A stretch of DNA of 22,387 bases from a virus: positions 1 to 22,387 of IMG/VR virus record IMGVR_UViG_3300042939_000703; one strand, 5' to 3'. A model generated the notes under the pieces. The model was given only the letters and a program-made list of their open reading frames with translations. It made no database searches and was not told where the DNA came from. The position numbers were made by a program, and so were the translations under genes. Positions 13,125-21,401 of the stretch are shown in pieces; position 1 is the stretch's first letter; the number at the start of each line of letters is the position of its first letter.

Positions 13125-14944
13125 AGACCATCGAACCCGCCCGCAGGAAACTCGAACGCATCTGGCGCAATGCCTGGCGTCCGCCGGATCGTCGTCCCCC
13201 GTGGGCATGGTGCGAGGAACACATCACCTCGATCCCATACTCCCCCATTCCCGGTCGGTTCCGTTCGGCCAACTCGCCATGGATGCGTGAGCCGATGGAA
13301 GCCTTGGTCGATCCGAAGATCCGCATCGTGAGCATCATCGCCGCAATTCAGAGCGGCAAAACCAGCGTTGGCGAACTTGGACTCGCCCACATCATCGCCA
13401 ACCATCCAGGCCCGACATTGTGGCTCGACCAGACCGACGATGACGCGAAGGACCAAAGCGAAAGCCGCCTCCAGAAACTCTTCGACGAATGCAAACCGGT
13501 CAGCGCCCTCTATCCGGCCAACCGTCACAAGAAGCGCATCGCCACGGTTCATTTCGCCAATGGCATGACACTCTGGGTGCTGGGAGCGCACAACAAAACC
13601 AACCTCCAGCGGCGTTCGATTCGCTGGCTCATCGGTGACGAAACCTGGCGGTGGCCCATCGGCCATATGGCGGAAGCCGAAGCTCGTGTCACCGCGTTCG
13701 GTTGGCTCGGCAAGTGCCTGTTCATGTCACAAGGCGGAGAGGACGACGACGACACACACCGCAAATACGAAACCACCGACATGCGCGAGTGGACGTTTGA
13801 GTGTCCGCACTGTCACCAGCGCCAGCCGTTCAAGTGGGAGCAAGTCGAGTGGAGCAAGGACGCCCGCGACGAATCCGGCGAGTGGGATTTCCAGAAGGTC
13901 CGCGACACCACCTCGATGCGTTGCGCGTCCTGCAATCACTACTTCGAGGACAGCGACCGCACCCGCCGCGAACTCAATCTCAGCGGCAAGTATGTCGTCA
14001 TGAATCCGAACGCGCCGAAGGAAAACGCCGGATTCCACTGGAACGCCATGTGCGCGATGAGCTGGGGCCGTCTGGCCGAACTCTATCTCCGCGCAAAGGC
14101 CGCCGCCCGCAAAGGCGACGTGAGTTTGATCCAGCAGTTCTATCAAAAACGTCTCGCCCTCGCATGGCGCGAGTATCTGGAAGACTACAAACTCGACATC
14201 GTCCCGGGCGGCTATCTGAAAGGCGAAACTTGGGACGGCGAGGCGGGCGTGGATGCCCAGGGGCGATTGGTTCCGGCTGGCGAACCGTGCGCGTGTCCAC
14301 TCCGCATCCTCACAGTCGATTGCCAGATGGATCACTTGTTTCTCGTTGTCCGCGCATGGGCGGAGGACGGATCAAGTCGCCTGATTTGGAACGAGCGGAT
14401 CCTGACATTCACCGACGTGGAAACCGTGCAGGAGCGTTTCGGTATTCATCCAAACCTCGTCTTTGTCGATGCCGGCCACGCCACCTATGACGTGTATCGC
14501 GAATGCGCGGCACACGGATGGACGGCCCTCATGGGTGACAAGCGAGCGACGTTCACCCACAAGGTCAAAGGCCGGAAATCGGTAGAGCGGTTCTATTCGC
14601 CGCGCAGGAAAGTTGTTCTCGGCCGGGGGCAATCATGCTCCGTGTTCTATTGGTCCAACCTCAACATCAAGGACACGCTCGCCCGCCTGCGTCGGAATCA
14701 AAATCCGGACGACGGCCCGGTGTGGGAAGTGCCCGATGACATCGACGATGACTATCTCGCCCAGATGGAAAGCGAGCACCGGATCAAGAAGAACGGCAAG
14801 TGGTTGTATGAGAGGATCGGTTCCCGACCTAACCACTACTACGACTGCGAGGCGGAACAGGTCGCCGCCGCCACCATGCTCAAGATCGTGGGCCGTGAAG
14901 CGGTGACATCAGCGCCAGTTGACACCTCGGACGAGGAACCATGA
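13121..14944 (+). CDS. Terminase large subunit, GpA family
   Basis: 607 residues from the ATGA-coupled ATG; the open frame extends upstream but overlaps the small terminase. The ATPase half has Walker A QSGKTS (77-82, Lys80) and Walker B LIGDE (Asp173-Glu174). A Cys4 zinc knuckle follows: C228, C231, C268, C271. The C-terminal nuclease half has acidic strands VDCQMDH (Asp400) and FVDAGH (Asp450), the RNase H-like metal site that cuts concatemers. The length and layout match lambda gpA. The gene ends in another ATGA with the lipoprotein gene, and a GTTGAC is 18 bases upstream of its start and another near its end. Confidence 0.96.
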   Translation: MKTIEPARRKLERIWRNAWRPPDRRPPWAWCEEHITSIPYSPIPGRFRSANSPWMREPMEALVDPKIRIVSIIAAIQSGKTSVGELGLAHIIANHPGPTLWLDQTDDDAKDQSESRLQKLFDECKPVSALYPANRHKKRIATVHFANGMTLWVLGAHNKTNLQRRSIRWLIGDETWRWPIGHMAEAEARVTAFGWLGKCLFMSQGGEDDDDTHRKYETTDMREWTFECPHCHQRQPFKWEQVEWSKDARDESGEWDFQKVRDTTSMRCASCNHYFEDSDRTRRELNLSGKYVVMNPNAPKENAGFHWNAMCAMSWGRLAELYLRAKAAARKGDVSLIQQFYQKRLALAWREYLEDYKLDIVPGGYLKGETWDGEAGVDAQGRLVPAGEPCACPLRILTVDCQMDHLFLVVRAWAEDGSSRLIWNERILTFTDVETVQERFGIHPNLVFVDAGHATYDVYRECAAHGWTALMGDKRATFTHKVKGRKSVERFYSPRRKVVLGRGQSCSVFYWSNLNIKDTLARLRRNQNPDDGPVWEVPDDIDDDYLAQMESEHRIKKNGKWLYERIGSRPNHYYDCEAEQVAAATMLKIVGREAVTSAPVDTSDEEP

Positions 14945-15096
14945 GAACCGAAATCCTCCTCGCCGCCCTGTCGCTCCTGCTCCCGTCATGCATGACCCCC
15001 CCGATCACAGGGCAGTTCGCCAGCAAGGACGGTCAGATCAAGGTGTATCCCGACGGTCGCTTTGAAATCATCGTCGAACCCCGCACCTCCAAGTAA
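14941..15096 (+). CDS. Small lipoprotein, Rz1/spanin-like candidate
   Basis: 51 residues. A signal peptide with a lipobox LPSC (Cys17) follows a basic start MRTE and LLAALSLLL core, so the mature part is only about 35 residues and would be lipid-anchored. The mature part contains QIKVYPDGRFEIIVE, a short beta hairpin. It lies between the large terminase and the endolysin, starting in an ATGA overlap, with GTTGAC 17 bases upstream. Outer-membrane spanin subunits of phages have the same size and lipobox, but Rz1 is usually proline-rich, and no partner i-spanin is visible. Confidence 0.72.
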   Translation: MRTEILLAALSLLLPSCMTPPITGQFASKDGQIKVYPDGRFEIIVEPRTSK

Positions 15097-15099
15097 GCC

Positions 15100-15534
15100 A
15101 TGAGCACGTTCAGCGACTGGTTCGAATCCCAGAAATTCCGGCACTTCGGAGCGAGCGAGTTCGAATCCTACTTCGCCGCGCAGCGAAAAGGAGTGAAGAA
15201 CAGCCAACCTCCGAAGCGGCTCTGGAAAAACATCGTGCCCACGCTCCGCGTCGTGGACGAACTCCGTGAGTCATTCGGCAAGCCATGCCGCATTCTGAGT
15301 TCCTACCGCTCGCCCGACTACAACAAGACGGTTGGCGGCGCCCCTCTCAGCCAGCACAAGGAATTCACGGCACTCGACATCACCATCGACGGCGTGAGCC
15401 CTCAGCGCGTCTATGACCGTCTGATCGAATGGCGGAAGGCCGGGAAATTCACCGGTGGACTCGGACTCTATTCTTCGTCGGGTTTCGTCCACGTCGACAC
15501 ACGCGGCAACAACGCCACTTGGCGTGGTCGTTGA
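15100..15534 (+). CDS. Peptidase M15 endolysin
   Basis: 144 residues. The Zn-peptidase motifs are present: SSYRSPDYN, SQHKEFTALDI with His86 and Asp93, then GFVHVD with His131 and Asp133. This is the M15 (D-Ala-D-Ala carboxypeptidase/VanY-like) fold, often used by phages as an endolysin that cuts cross-bridges in peptidoglycan. No signal peptide is present, so it would need a holin, and the two small membrane proteins at 2198-2544 are one distant possibility. It follows the lipoprotein, suggesting a lysis pair inserted within the packaging operon. Confidence 0.88.
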   Translation: MSTFSDWFESQKFRHFGASEFESYFAAQRKGVKNSQPPKRLWKNIVPTLRVVDELRESFGKPCRILSSYRSPDYNKTVGGAPLSQHKEFTALDITIDGVSPQRVYDRLIEWRKAGKFTGGLGLYSSSGFVHVDTRGNNATWRGR

Positions 15535-15549
15535 CACCCGTCGCCGTGC

Positions 15550-15810
15550 ATGGCTCGCGGACTATTCATCACCGGCTTCACAATTTCCGAGGTGCTCGCC
15601 ATTCAGCAGCGAGCGAAGGAATTCCTGATCGAGGGCAAGACGCTCATGAACTGGACCGACAGTGGAAGCTCGGCTTCCAAGCAGTTCACCATGCCGGTCG
15701 ATCAGGTGCTTGAGGAATGCGCCCATGCGCTCCGCGTGCTCGATCCAGCCACCTACGGCCGTCCCCGCACCATCGCCGTGTCGCAAGTTTCAGGATACCT
15801 GCCGAAATGA
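15550..15810 (+). CDS. Small head protein at the gpW position
   Basis: 86 residues, starting 15 bases after the endolysin stop; a GTTGAC is 14 bases upstream of the ATG. The sequence has the look of a compact helical protein: TISEVLAIQQRAKEFL, then TMPVDQVLEECAHALRVL. In lambda the gene between terminase and portal encodes gpW, a head-completion protein of about the same size, and this protein's position and length suit that role. Sequence evidence for gpW homology is weak, so the role is inferred from position. Confidence 0.6.
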   Translation: MARGLFITGFTISEVLAIQQRAKEFLIEGKTLMNWTDSGSSASKQFTMPVDQVLEECAHALRVLDPATYGRPRTIAVSQVSGYLPK

Positions 15811-17249
15811 ACCGCCTCCAATCTATCGCCCGTCTCTTTCTGCCACCCGTGCTTGTTCCGAAAGCATGGGGTTCGCCGTTTGAGGCCGCCAACTGGTCGC
15901 CGCGCCGTGGCAGCGTGCCTGGGGCAGCACCAACCGACTCACGCAATGAACTCACTTCTTCGGTGCGCACCGAACTGGTTCGCAAGTCGCGGTACATGCA
16001 CAAGAACTCGGGGTTCGTCCGCGAGCTTGTCGCCAACATGGCGATCTACTCGACTGGCGATGGCATCCGCGTGCAGGCTCAATCGCCCGAACCCGAGTGG
16101 AACCGCGCTGCCGAGGCGTATTTCGCCCTCTGGTCCGCCCGCTGCGAAATCACCCGGCGATTCTCGTTTGAGGAATGCCAGGCACTCGTTTGTCGCGGCA
16201 TGGACATCGACGGCGAGTATTTCATCCACAAGACCCGCGACCGCGACGGAGAACCACGCATCCAGTTGCTTGAAAGCCACCGCATCGGCGACCTATACGG
16301 CTCTCAAGAAACCGTGGATGGCGTGGGACTGGATCCTTTCGGCGCTCCGCTTTTCTATCGAGTGATCGAGGACAACGGCAAATCCCGCGACATGCCTGCC
16401 GATTCCATCCTCCACGTTCATGAACCTGAATGGGCAGGCGGCGTGCGAGCGCATCCGACGATTCAGCATTCCATCAATCACGTCCTTGATGAAATGGAGT
16501 TGCTTGCCCTGGAGAAGCACGCCGTCAAAGACAATGCCGACGTGTCGCGCATCCTCAAAACGGCACGCGGCGAACTGGACGACAACGGTGACTTCGTGGT
16601 CGGAGCGGGAACAGGCGCGGGCGAACCCAGCGATCCGGTGTCGCTCCAAAAGATCGTCGGCGGCAAGTTGGTTGCACTCAAGCCAGACGAATCACTCGAC
16701 AGCTTCCAATCCAACCGACCCAGCCCGACATTCACCGGATTCCTCGAACACCTGCGGCGTGACTCCGCTCTCGGTATGATCCCTTTCGAGTTCGCTGCGG
16801 ATTCAAGCAAGATCGGTGGTGCTGGCGTTCGATTGATCGTCGCCAAGGCCGACCGTCGGTTTTCATTCCGCCAGATGATTCTCGAACGCCGACTGATCCG
16901 CCCGGTGTGGACCTATGTGATCGGCGACGCAATCAGCCGTGGAATCCTGCCAGCCATCGAAGGATGGTGGAAGATTTCGTCGGTTCCTCCGAAGCGTGTA
17001 ACCGTGGACGCCGGACGCGAAGCCCAACAGAACCGCGCCGACGTGGAGATGGGACTCAAGACTCTATCAGACCACTTCCAGGAACTCGGTGCCGACTTCG
17101 GTGAGGAAATCGAACGCCGCGCCAGTGATGCGAAACTCATTCTCGAAACTGCCGAAAAACACGGCGTGCCGGTCGAGATGCTTTGGAAGCCGTCGGGTGG
17201 CTCGTTGACACCACTGACGGGGAGTGAATCCGCTCCTGCAAACCCGTGA
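15807..17249 (+). CDS. Phage portal protein, lambda family
   Basis: 480 residues, starting in an ATGA overlap. Typical lambda-type portal features are present: N-terminal TDSRNELTSSVRTELVRKS and a YMHKNSGFVRELVANMA block, a YSTGDGIRVQA segment, a DIDGEYFIHKTRDRDGEPRI core, a HRIGDLYGS block and a clear VHEPEWAGGVRAHPTIQHSI motif. The C-terminal part has SRNP-like QSNRPSPTFTGFLEHLRRD. The portal is the dodecameric ring through which DNA enters and leaves the head. Its C-terminus overlaps the protease gene by 26 bases. Confident. Confidence 0.95.
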   Translation: MNRLQSIARLFLPPVLVPKAWGSPFEAANWSPRRGSVPGAAPTDSRNELTSSVRTELVRKSRYMHKNSGFVRELVANMAIYSTGDGIRVQAQSPEPEWNRAAEAYFALWSARCEITRRFSFEECQALVCRGMDIDGEYFIHKTRDRDGEPRIQLLESHRIGDLYGSQETVDGVGLDPFGAPLFYRVIEDNGKSRDMPADSILHVHEPEWAGGVRAHPTIQHSINHVLDEMELLALEKHAVKDNADVSRILKTARGELDDNGDFVVGAGTGAGEPSDPVSLQKIVGGKLVALKPDESLDSFQSNRPSPTFTGFLEHLRRDSALGMIPFEFAADSSKIGGAGVRLIVAKADRRFSFRQMILERRLIRPVWTYVIGDAISRGILPAIEGWWKISSVPPKRVTVDAGREAQQNRADVEMGLKTLSDHFQELGADFGEEIERRASDAKLILETAEKHGVPVEMLWKPSGGSLTPLTGSESAPANP

Positions 17250-18507
17250 ATGGTTGATCCAACCTGATGCCCTGCAATCCATGGCCGCTTCCCTGCGGGG
17301 GCTGGTGGATCGCGGTGGAATGCTTCCCAAGCAGGCATCCGAAAGTTCACTGCTTTCCGTCGAGGATGGCATCGGCGTGGTCGCCATCGAAGGTCCGATT
17401 CTTCGCAAGCCCGATTTGTTCGCCCGAATTTTCTTCGGTGCGACCAGCTCCGAGGAAATTGGCGATGCGATTCGCGAAGCGGCGGGACGCGATGACATCA
17501 AGGCGGTGTTTCTCAACATCGACTCCCCGGGCGGCACCGTGGCCGGCACCCCGGAACTGGCGAACGCCGTAGCCGCCCTCGACAAGAAAAAGCCGGTCTA
17601 TGCTTTCTCGTCCGGCCTCATGTGCTCCGCCGCCTACTGGGTGGCAAGCCAGGCACGCGCCATCTACGCAACGCCATCCGCGCAAGTCGGCTCCATCGGT
17701 GTCGTTCAGGCGGTGCTCGACAACAGTGCGGCCCTCGACAAGGCGGGCATCAAGGTCGAGGTCTTTTCCGTCGGCAAATACAAGGCGATGGGCGCGCCCG
17801 GCACCCCGCTCACCGACGACCAGCGCGAACTGATCTCTTCCAACCTAGCGGAAATCGCCGGGGAGTTCCATGCGGCGGTTCTAGCGAAGGGGCGTGCGAT
17901 CCCCGCCGAGGCCATGGAAGGCCAGACATTCAGTGGCAAGCAGGCCCAGCGCCACAACCTCGCGGGCATGGTCGCGGATCGTGCAGATGCCATGCGCCGT
18001 CTCCGTGTCTATCACGCGTCGGTTGACACGGCATCACGGGCGATGAACACCACCATCGAAGACGAACTCGCCGAAGCCCGCACCCAGGTTGAAAAACTCA
18101 CGCGGGATCACCAAGCCCAGACCGAACTTCTCAACGAAGCATCCGTCACCACGGATTCGCTGCGCGGCGAAGTGGAAACGCTCTCCGCCCAACTCGAAAC
18201 GCTGACCGGCGAACACGACAAGGCCATCGAGCAGGTATCCACGCTGCAAGCCCGCATCACGGAACTCACTGCGTCGCAGTCCGATTTCGACAAGCGACTG
18301 CAAACCGAGGTCGCACGAGTCGTCGCCTCCACCGGCACCACGATGCCAGCCCGCGTCACTCCCGCCGGGGACAACCAAGCCGCCGTCACCCAGGCCACTT
18401 CGCTTCAAGACCTCGTCGCCGAATACACGCGCCTGGTGAACGCCAGCAAGCCCGACGAAGCCGCCGCCTTCTATCACCAACACCTCGCTTCCCACTTCAA
18501 CCGCTAA
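17224..18507 (+). CDS. S49-family capsid maturation protease with C-terminal scaffold
   Basis: 427 residues from a GTG at 17224 within the portal gene's end. Residues 50-260 are an SppA/S49 protease: IDSPGGTVAG near residue 100, catalytic Ser135 in LMCSAAYW and Lys187 in GKYKAMG. The 52-residue spacing is that of the Ser/Lys dyad in small SppA enzymes. The region after residue 270 is a coiled-coil-rich scaffold (EDELAEARTQVEKL, LETLTGEHDKAIEQV), as in lambda gpC. It cleaves scaffold and perhaps itself during prohead maturation. A GTTGAC hexamer is 14 bases upstream of the GTG, supporting that start. Confidence 0.92.
   Translation: MNPLLQTREWLIQPDALQSMAASLRGLVDRGGMLPKQASESSLLSVEDGIGVVAIEGPILRKPDLFARIFFGATSSEEIGDAIREAAGRDDIKAVFLNIDSPGGTVAGTPELANAVAALDKKKPVYAFSSGLMCSAAYWVASQARAIYATPSAQVGSIGVVQAVLDNSAALDKAGIKVEVFSVGKYKAMGAPGTPLTDDQRELISSNLAEIAGEFHAAVLAKGRAIPAEAMEGQTFSGKQAQRHNLAGMVADRADAMRRLRVYHASVDTASRAMNTTIEDELAEARTQVEKLTRDHQAQTELLNEASVTTDSLRGEVETLSAQLETLTGEHDKAIEQVSTLQARITELTASQSDFDKRLQTEVARVVASTGTTMPARVTPAGDNQAAVTQATSLQDLVAEYTRLVNASKPDEAAAFYHQHLASHFNR
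18043..18507 (+). CDS. Nested scaffold protein (internal start in protease gene)
   Basis: 154 residues in the same frame as the protease, beginning at an internal ATG (MNTTIEDELAEA). It covers exactly the coiled-coil part. In lambda, scaffold Nu3 is made from an internal start in gene C, and this is the same arrangement. Supporting evidence is a GTTGAC hexamer at 18022-18027, 15 bases before the ATG, which matches the position of the hexamer before independent genes. Separate expression is likely but is not shown by sequence alone. Confidence 0.6.
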   Translation: MNTTIEDELAEARTQVEKLTRDHQAQTELLNEASVTTDSLRGEVETLSAQLETLTGEHDKAIEQVSTLQARITELTASQSDFDKRLQTEVARVVASTGTTMPARVTPAGDNQAAVTQATSLQDLVAEYTRLVNASKPDEAAAFYHQHLASHFNR

Positions 18508-18513
18508 GCCGCC

Positions 18514-19413
18514 ATGTCCAACAGCAACGCCACCGTCAATTCCCCGCTGATCGCCCAAACGGCGCTCAACACCCTGCTCGCGAAGTTCCCAATCCTGAGC
18601 CGCATCGCCACGGACTTCTCGTCCGCGAGCGTGAAGTTCAATCAGGACATCGTCACCCACATCGTCACGCCAACCGTGGCGCATGACTTCGATCCTGCCA
18701 CCGGCTACGTCCCCGACGACCAGGCGCAAGTCGATGTCACCGTGAAAATCGACAAGCACGCATACGCGGGCTACGCGATTACCGATGTTGAACGCTCCAC
18801 CAGCGAAATCGACCTCAACCAACGCTATGCCGACAAAGTGGCTTACGCCCTCGGCCGCAAGGTGAACGATGACCTGATGGCGCTCATCATCAACGCCAAC
18901 TTCAACAACAAGACCGAAGCTGCCGTCGTGGATTTCGGTCGCGACTCGGTTGTGGACATCGGCACCAAGCTCAACAAGCGCTTCATCCCCGACATGGGCC
19001 GCTTCATGTTCGTCAACTCGGACTACTACAACTCGCTGCAAAAGGACGAAGCCCTCTACAAGGCTTACATCACTCCGCAGGCGGGCAACGTGGTGGTTTC
19101 CGGGATGCTGCCGGACGTGAACGGATTTGCCGTGATCGAATACTCGGCTCTGCCTGAAAACGGCGAGCGTCTGGTAGGCTTCGCCGGTATCCGCGAGTCC
19201 CTCATCATGGCCGCCCGCGTGCCGGATGTTCCCGCCAACACCGGCGACACCGTGATTCGCGTCGTCACTGACCCGCGCACCGGTTTGTCGATGCAAGTCC
19301 GCGACCGTTACGATGGTCGCCTCGGCAAGCAGGAAGTCAGCTTCACCCTGATGTATGGCTTCGCTCCAGGCAACAAGCCGATGTTGGAGCGGATTATCCG
19401 TCCTGTGGCGTAA
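18514..19413 (+). CDS. Major capsid protein
   Basis: 299 residues, immediately after the protease/scaffold gene, as in most HK97-fold phages. It has an N-terminal helix region (LIAQTALNTLLAKFPILSRI), a central YAGYAITDVERS segment and a P-domain-like YALGRKVNDDLMALIINANF run. The end RYDGRLGKQEVSFTLMYGF is also typical for the final strands of capsid proteins. No separate delta domain of HK97 type is visible, consistent with the separate scaffold. It is followed by a strong terminator. The exact capsid family is not resolved. Confidence 0.88.
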   Translation: MSNSNATVNSPLIAQTALNTLLAKFPILSRIATDFSSASVKFNQDIVTHIVTPTVAHDFDPATGYVPDDQAQVDVTVKIDKHAYAGYAITDVERSTSEIDLNQRYADKVAYALGRKVNDDLMALIINANFNNKTEAAVVDFGRDSVVDIGTKLNKRFIPDMGRFMFVNSDYYNSLQKDEALYKAYITPQAGNVVVSGMLPDVNGFAVIEYSALPENGERLVGFAGIRESLIMAARVPDVPANTGDTVIRVVTDPRTGLSMQVRDRYDGRLGKQEVSFTLMYGFAPGNKPMLERIIRPVA

Positions 19414-19437
19414 GCGATTTGGATCGTGGTTTCATGC

Positions 19438-19475
19438 AACGCCCTCTCCGGGAAACTGGAGGGGGTGTTTTGTTT
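19438..19475 (+). terminator. Rho-independent terminator after major capsid gene
   Basis: A 12-base-pair stem (19438-19449 with 19458-19469, two G-U pairs) and an 8-base loop are followed by TTTTGTTT. It stands 25 bases past the capsid stop. It may cut read-through and so give high capsid expression relative to the tail genes. Confidence 0.85.
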
Positions 19476-19503
19476 CCAGCTCGATTGACACCGCACGCTT
19501 GGC

Positions 19504-19812
19504 GTGAACGCGATCCAAGCCGCTGCCGCCGAAGCCTTCGTCGAAATCCTGCGAGACGCGGGCGTGCCGGTCACCATCGGCGGCAGGGACTATCAGGCGA
19601 TGGTCTCGCAAAGCGGCCTTGCCGTCGATCTTGAGGAAGGCGGATTCACCCAGGATGGCACGTTCACGGTGAGGCTGCTCGTGACCCATCTGCCAACTCC
19701 GCCGCCCGCTCACAACGACACGATCCTCATCGGCGGCGAGCGCCACAAGATCGAGGAGATCATCCGCAAACCAGGCTCCGGGATCATCGAATACCGCGTT
19801 GCCCGCCGCTGA
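19504..19812 (+). CDS. Head-tail connector protein (FII-like position)
   Basis: 102 residues from a GTG preceded by ATTGAC at 14 bases. The sequence is beta-rich: VTIGGRDYQAMVSQ, TFTVRLLVTHLPTP, then DTILIGGERHKIEEIIRKPG and SGIIEYRVARR. This is the pattern of small head-tail connector proteins such as lambda gpFII. No enzymatic motif is seen. Its place right after the capsid agrees. The first residues NAIQAAAAEAFVEILRDAG are a helix. Confidence 0.65.
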   Translation: MNAIQAAAAEAFVEILRDAGVPVTIGGRDYQAMVSQSGLAVDLEEGGFTQDGTFTVRLLVTHLPTPPPAHNDTILIGGERHKIEEIIRKPGSGIIEYRVARR

Positions 19813-19823
19813 AAATCACCACC

Positions 19824-20225
19824 ATGAACCAAGCAATCGAAGATTATCTGGCCAGCCTGTTCACCTCAGCGCAACTCGTTCCCGCGCCAGAGGTATTCAC
19901 CGGGACTTCCTCCGACATCCGCACGCCAGAAAGCCACGCGATTCTCGTGCTGGCCGATTCGATTGAAAACGTGGTCGGGCCGCTCCACCGGGCGACGGTC
20001 AAAATTCTCGTTTCGTCCCCCACCGACAACCGACCGCAACACGCATCACTCGCCCATGCGGTGAAGGGCATCATGGAAGGAACCTTGCCTGCGGCGAACG
20101 GATTCACCATCGGTGGATTCAGGACCAAGGCTCACGCCACCGCCATCACCGATGATAATAGATGGCTCACCACCATCGAAGGGATTCTCGGAGTGGATTG
20201 GACGCCGGTTGACAACCAGCCATAG
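19824..20225 (+). CDS. Tail terminator/completion-like protein
   Basis: 133 residues. The start has an N-terminal helix (QAIEDYLASLF), then a mixed alpha/beta part with HAILVLADSIENVVGPLHRA, TVKILVSSPTDN and a final TTIEGILGVDW. Small proteins at this place in siphoviruses cap the tail tube or join it to the head. I see no motif that fixes its family. It lies 11 bases after the connector gene. Confidence 0.55.
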   Translation: MNQAIEDYLASLFTSAQLVPAPEVFTGTSSDIRTPESHAILVLADSIENVVGPLHRATVKILVSSPTDNRPQHASLAHAVKGIMEGTLPAANGFTIGGFRTKAHATAITDDNRWLTTIEGILGVDWTPVDNQP

Positions 20226-20230
20226 GCGTC

Positions 20231-20545
20231 ATGCCCGCCACCTTCGGAGTCACCAACCTTCACGGACTCGCTCCCGCCACCGGACACGCCCAAGAGGCGT
20301 CCGCAGATGCATCCATCGAAGTGGCCACCCTACGCGACTCACTCGGCGTCACCGTGGTTGCGAAGCCGAAAAAACTCATCACCCGCAGCATCACACTGTC
20401 CGGCAAGGGCACCGTGAATTTCGCCGACGTGGCTGCCGGGGCAATCACCAAGGGCGTCTCGTTCGTGACCTCCGTCAAGGTGACCGAAAGCAACGATGAT
20501 TTCCCGTCCTTTGAAATTCAGGCAACCGCCTACGACGACATCTAA
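20231..20545 (+). CDS. Tail protein A (tube-like, paralogue of next gene)
   Basis: 104 residues starting MPATFGV. The protein is beta-rich (VTVVAKPKKLI, SITLSGKGTVNF, GVSFVTSVKVTESN, FPSFEIQATAYD). The last part matches the next gene's product at TSVK, N, D and SFE, so the two arose by duplication or are related tail proteins. Tail tube or tube-associated proteins have this beta-barrel plan, but no family is recognised. A GTTGAC hexamer is 17 bases upstream of the start. Confidence 0.65.
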   Translation: MPATFGVTNLHGLAPATGHAQEASADASIEVATLRDSLGVTVVAKPKKLITRSITLSGKGTVNFADVAAGAITKGVSFVTSVKVTESNDDFPSFEIQATAYDDI

Positions 20546-20559
20546 CACTCATTATCTCC

Positions 20560-20895
20560 ATGCCCGCCGCATTCAATGAAATCGGAGTCAAGTGCGTCAC
20601 CGCCGCCCTGGTGGAAAGCGTGGACGTGCAGAAGCAGCTTGAACACAAGATCCTCAAGAAGAGCGATGGCGCGTTCGAGACGGGCAACCGCTACGACCCG
20701 TCATTCAGCTTCACGGTTAAGGGCCGGGGCATCGCCGATGAATCGCTGCTGGGTGGTGCATCCGGCGCTTACATCCCCGAACAGATCGCGGGAGGAACCA
20801 CCATCATCACCTCCGTCAAGAACTCCCAGACCAACGAGGACTACGACTCGTTCGAAGTGTCGGGAGTGAACCATCCCGCCGCAGGCGCGGCATGA
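20560..20895 (+). CDS. Tail protein B (tube-like, paralogue of previous gene)
   Basis: 111 residues starting MPAAFNEIGVKC. The beta-rich core (YDPSFSFTVKGRGIADE) is followed by IITSVKNSQTNEDYDSFEVS, which aligns with the previous gene's C-terminal block. No tape measure or other landmark distinguishes a tube protein from a head-proximal tail protein. The short intergenic space and lack of a separate leader suggest co-expression. Confidence 0.65.
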   Translation: MPAAFNEIGVKCVTAALVESVDVQKQLEHKILKKSDGAFETGNRYDPSFSFTVKGRGIADESLLGGASGAYIPEQIAGGTTIITSVKNSQTNEDYDSFEVSGVNHPAAGAA

Positions 20896-20929
20896 CGCGT
20901 CAATCCAACCGATCACCTGAAAATCACCT

Positions 20930-21397
20930 ATGAAAGAAGGAACCACCATCAGCGTCGTGCGCGATCACGACACCAAGCCCACCGAAAGCCGCAACACCAG
21001 GCTGGTCGCCGCCGCTCTGTCCAGCGGTGCGATGTTCGCAACAGAAGCGGCCTACTCGGATACGGTTGAACAGACTCCTAACGGCGCGAAGCGAACCGTC
21101 ACCTGGTTGATGGACGGCGCGGCGAAACTCCACTTTGAACCCATCGAGGGAGCGGAAAGCATCACCTTCGACGAGTTCCGCAAGCGTTACGAATCACTCC
21201 CCTGGTGCGAGGCCAACGCCAATCACCCAATCGCATACCTGCGGGCGATGAACGACCAGCACAACCGGATGCTCGACAAGGTGAAGACCATGCGCCCGAT
21301 GCTGCTGATCCGCAAAGGCAAGCGCATCGCCATCGTTCCAAGCGGCTCCGACGAAGCGAGCAAAGCAACCCGCGAGCAAATCCTTTCCGAATTCTAA
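20930..21397 (+). CDS. Tail-region protein of unknown function
   Basis: 155 residues. The N-terminal half has an extended, polar part (TISVVRDHDTKPTESRNTRL) and an FATEAAYSDTVEQTPNGAKR segment. The second half is helical (SITFDEFRKRYESLPWCEAN, NHPIAYLRAMNDQHNRMLDK). It ends with RPMLLIRKGKRIAIVPSGSD and a final helix. It occurs between the tube-like genes and the tail chaperone. I do not recognise the family, and no membrane segment or enzymatic motif is visible. Confidence 0.6.
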   Translation: MKEGTTISVVRDHDTKPTESRNTRLVAAALSSGAMFATEAAYSDTVEQTPNGAKRTVTWLMDGAAKLHFEPIEGAESITFDEFRKRYESLPWCEANANHPIAYLRAMNDQHNRMLDKVKTMRPMLLIRKGKRIAIVPSGSDEASKATREQILSEF

Positions 21398-21401
21398 CAT
21401 C

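Noticed and set aside
18034-19296. Long antisense ORF (420 residues, minus strand) across the scaffold end and capsid gene
   Set aside because: Composition is skewed to G, V, D and H, typical of a shadow frame of a GC-rich gene; the plus-strand capsid and scaffold explain the region.
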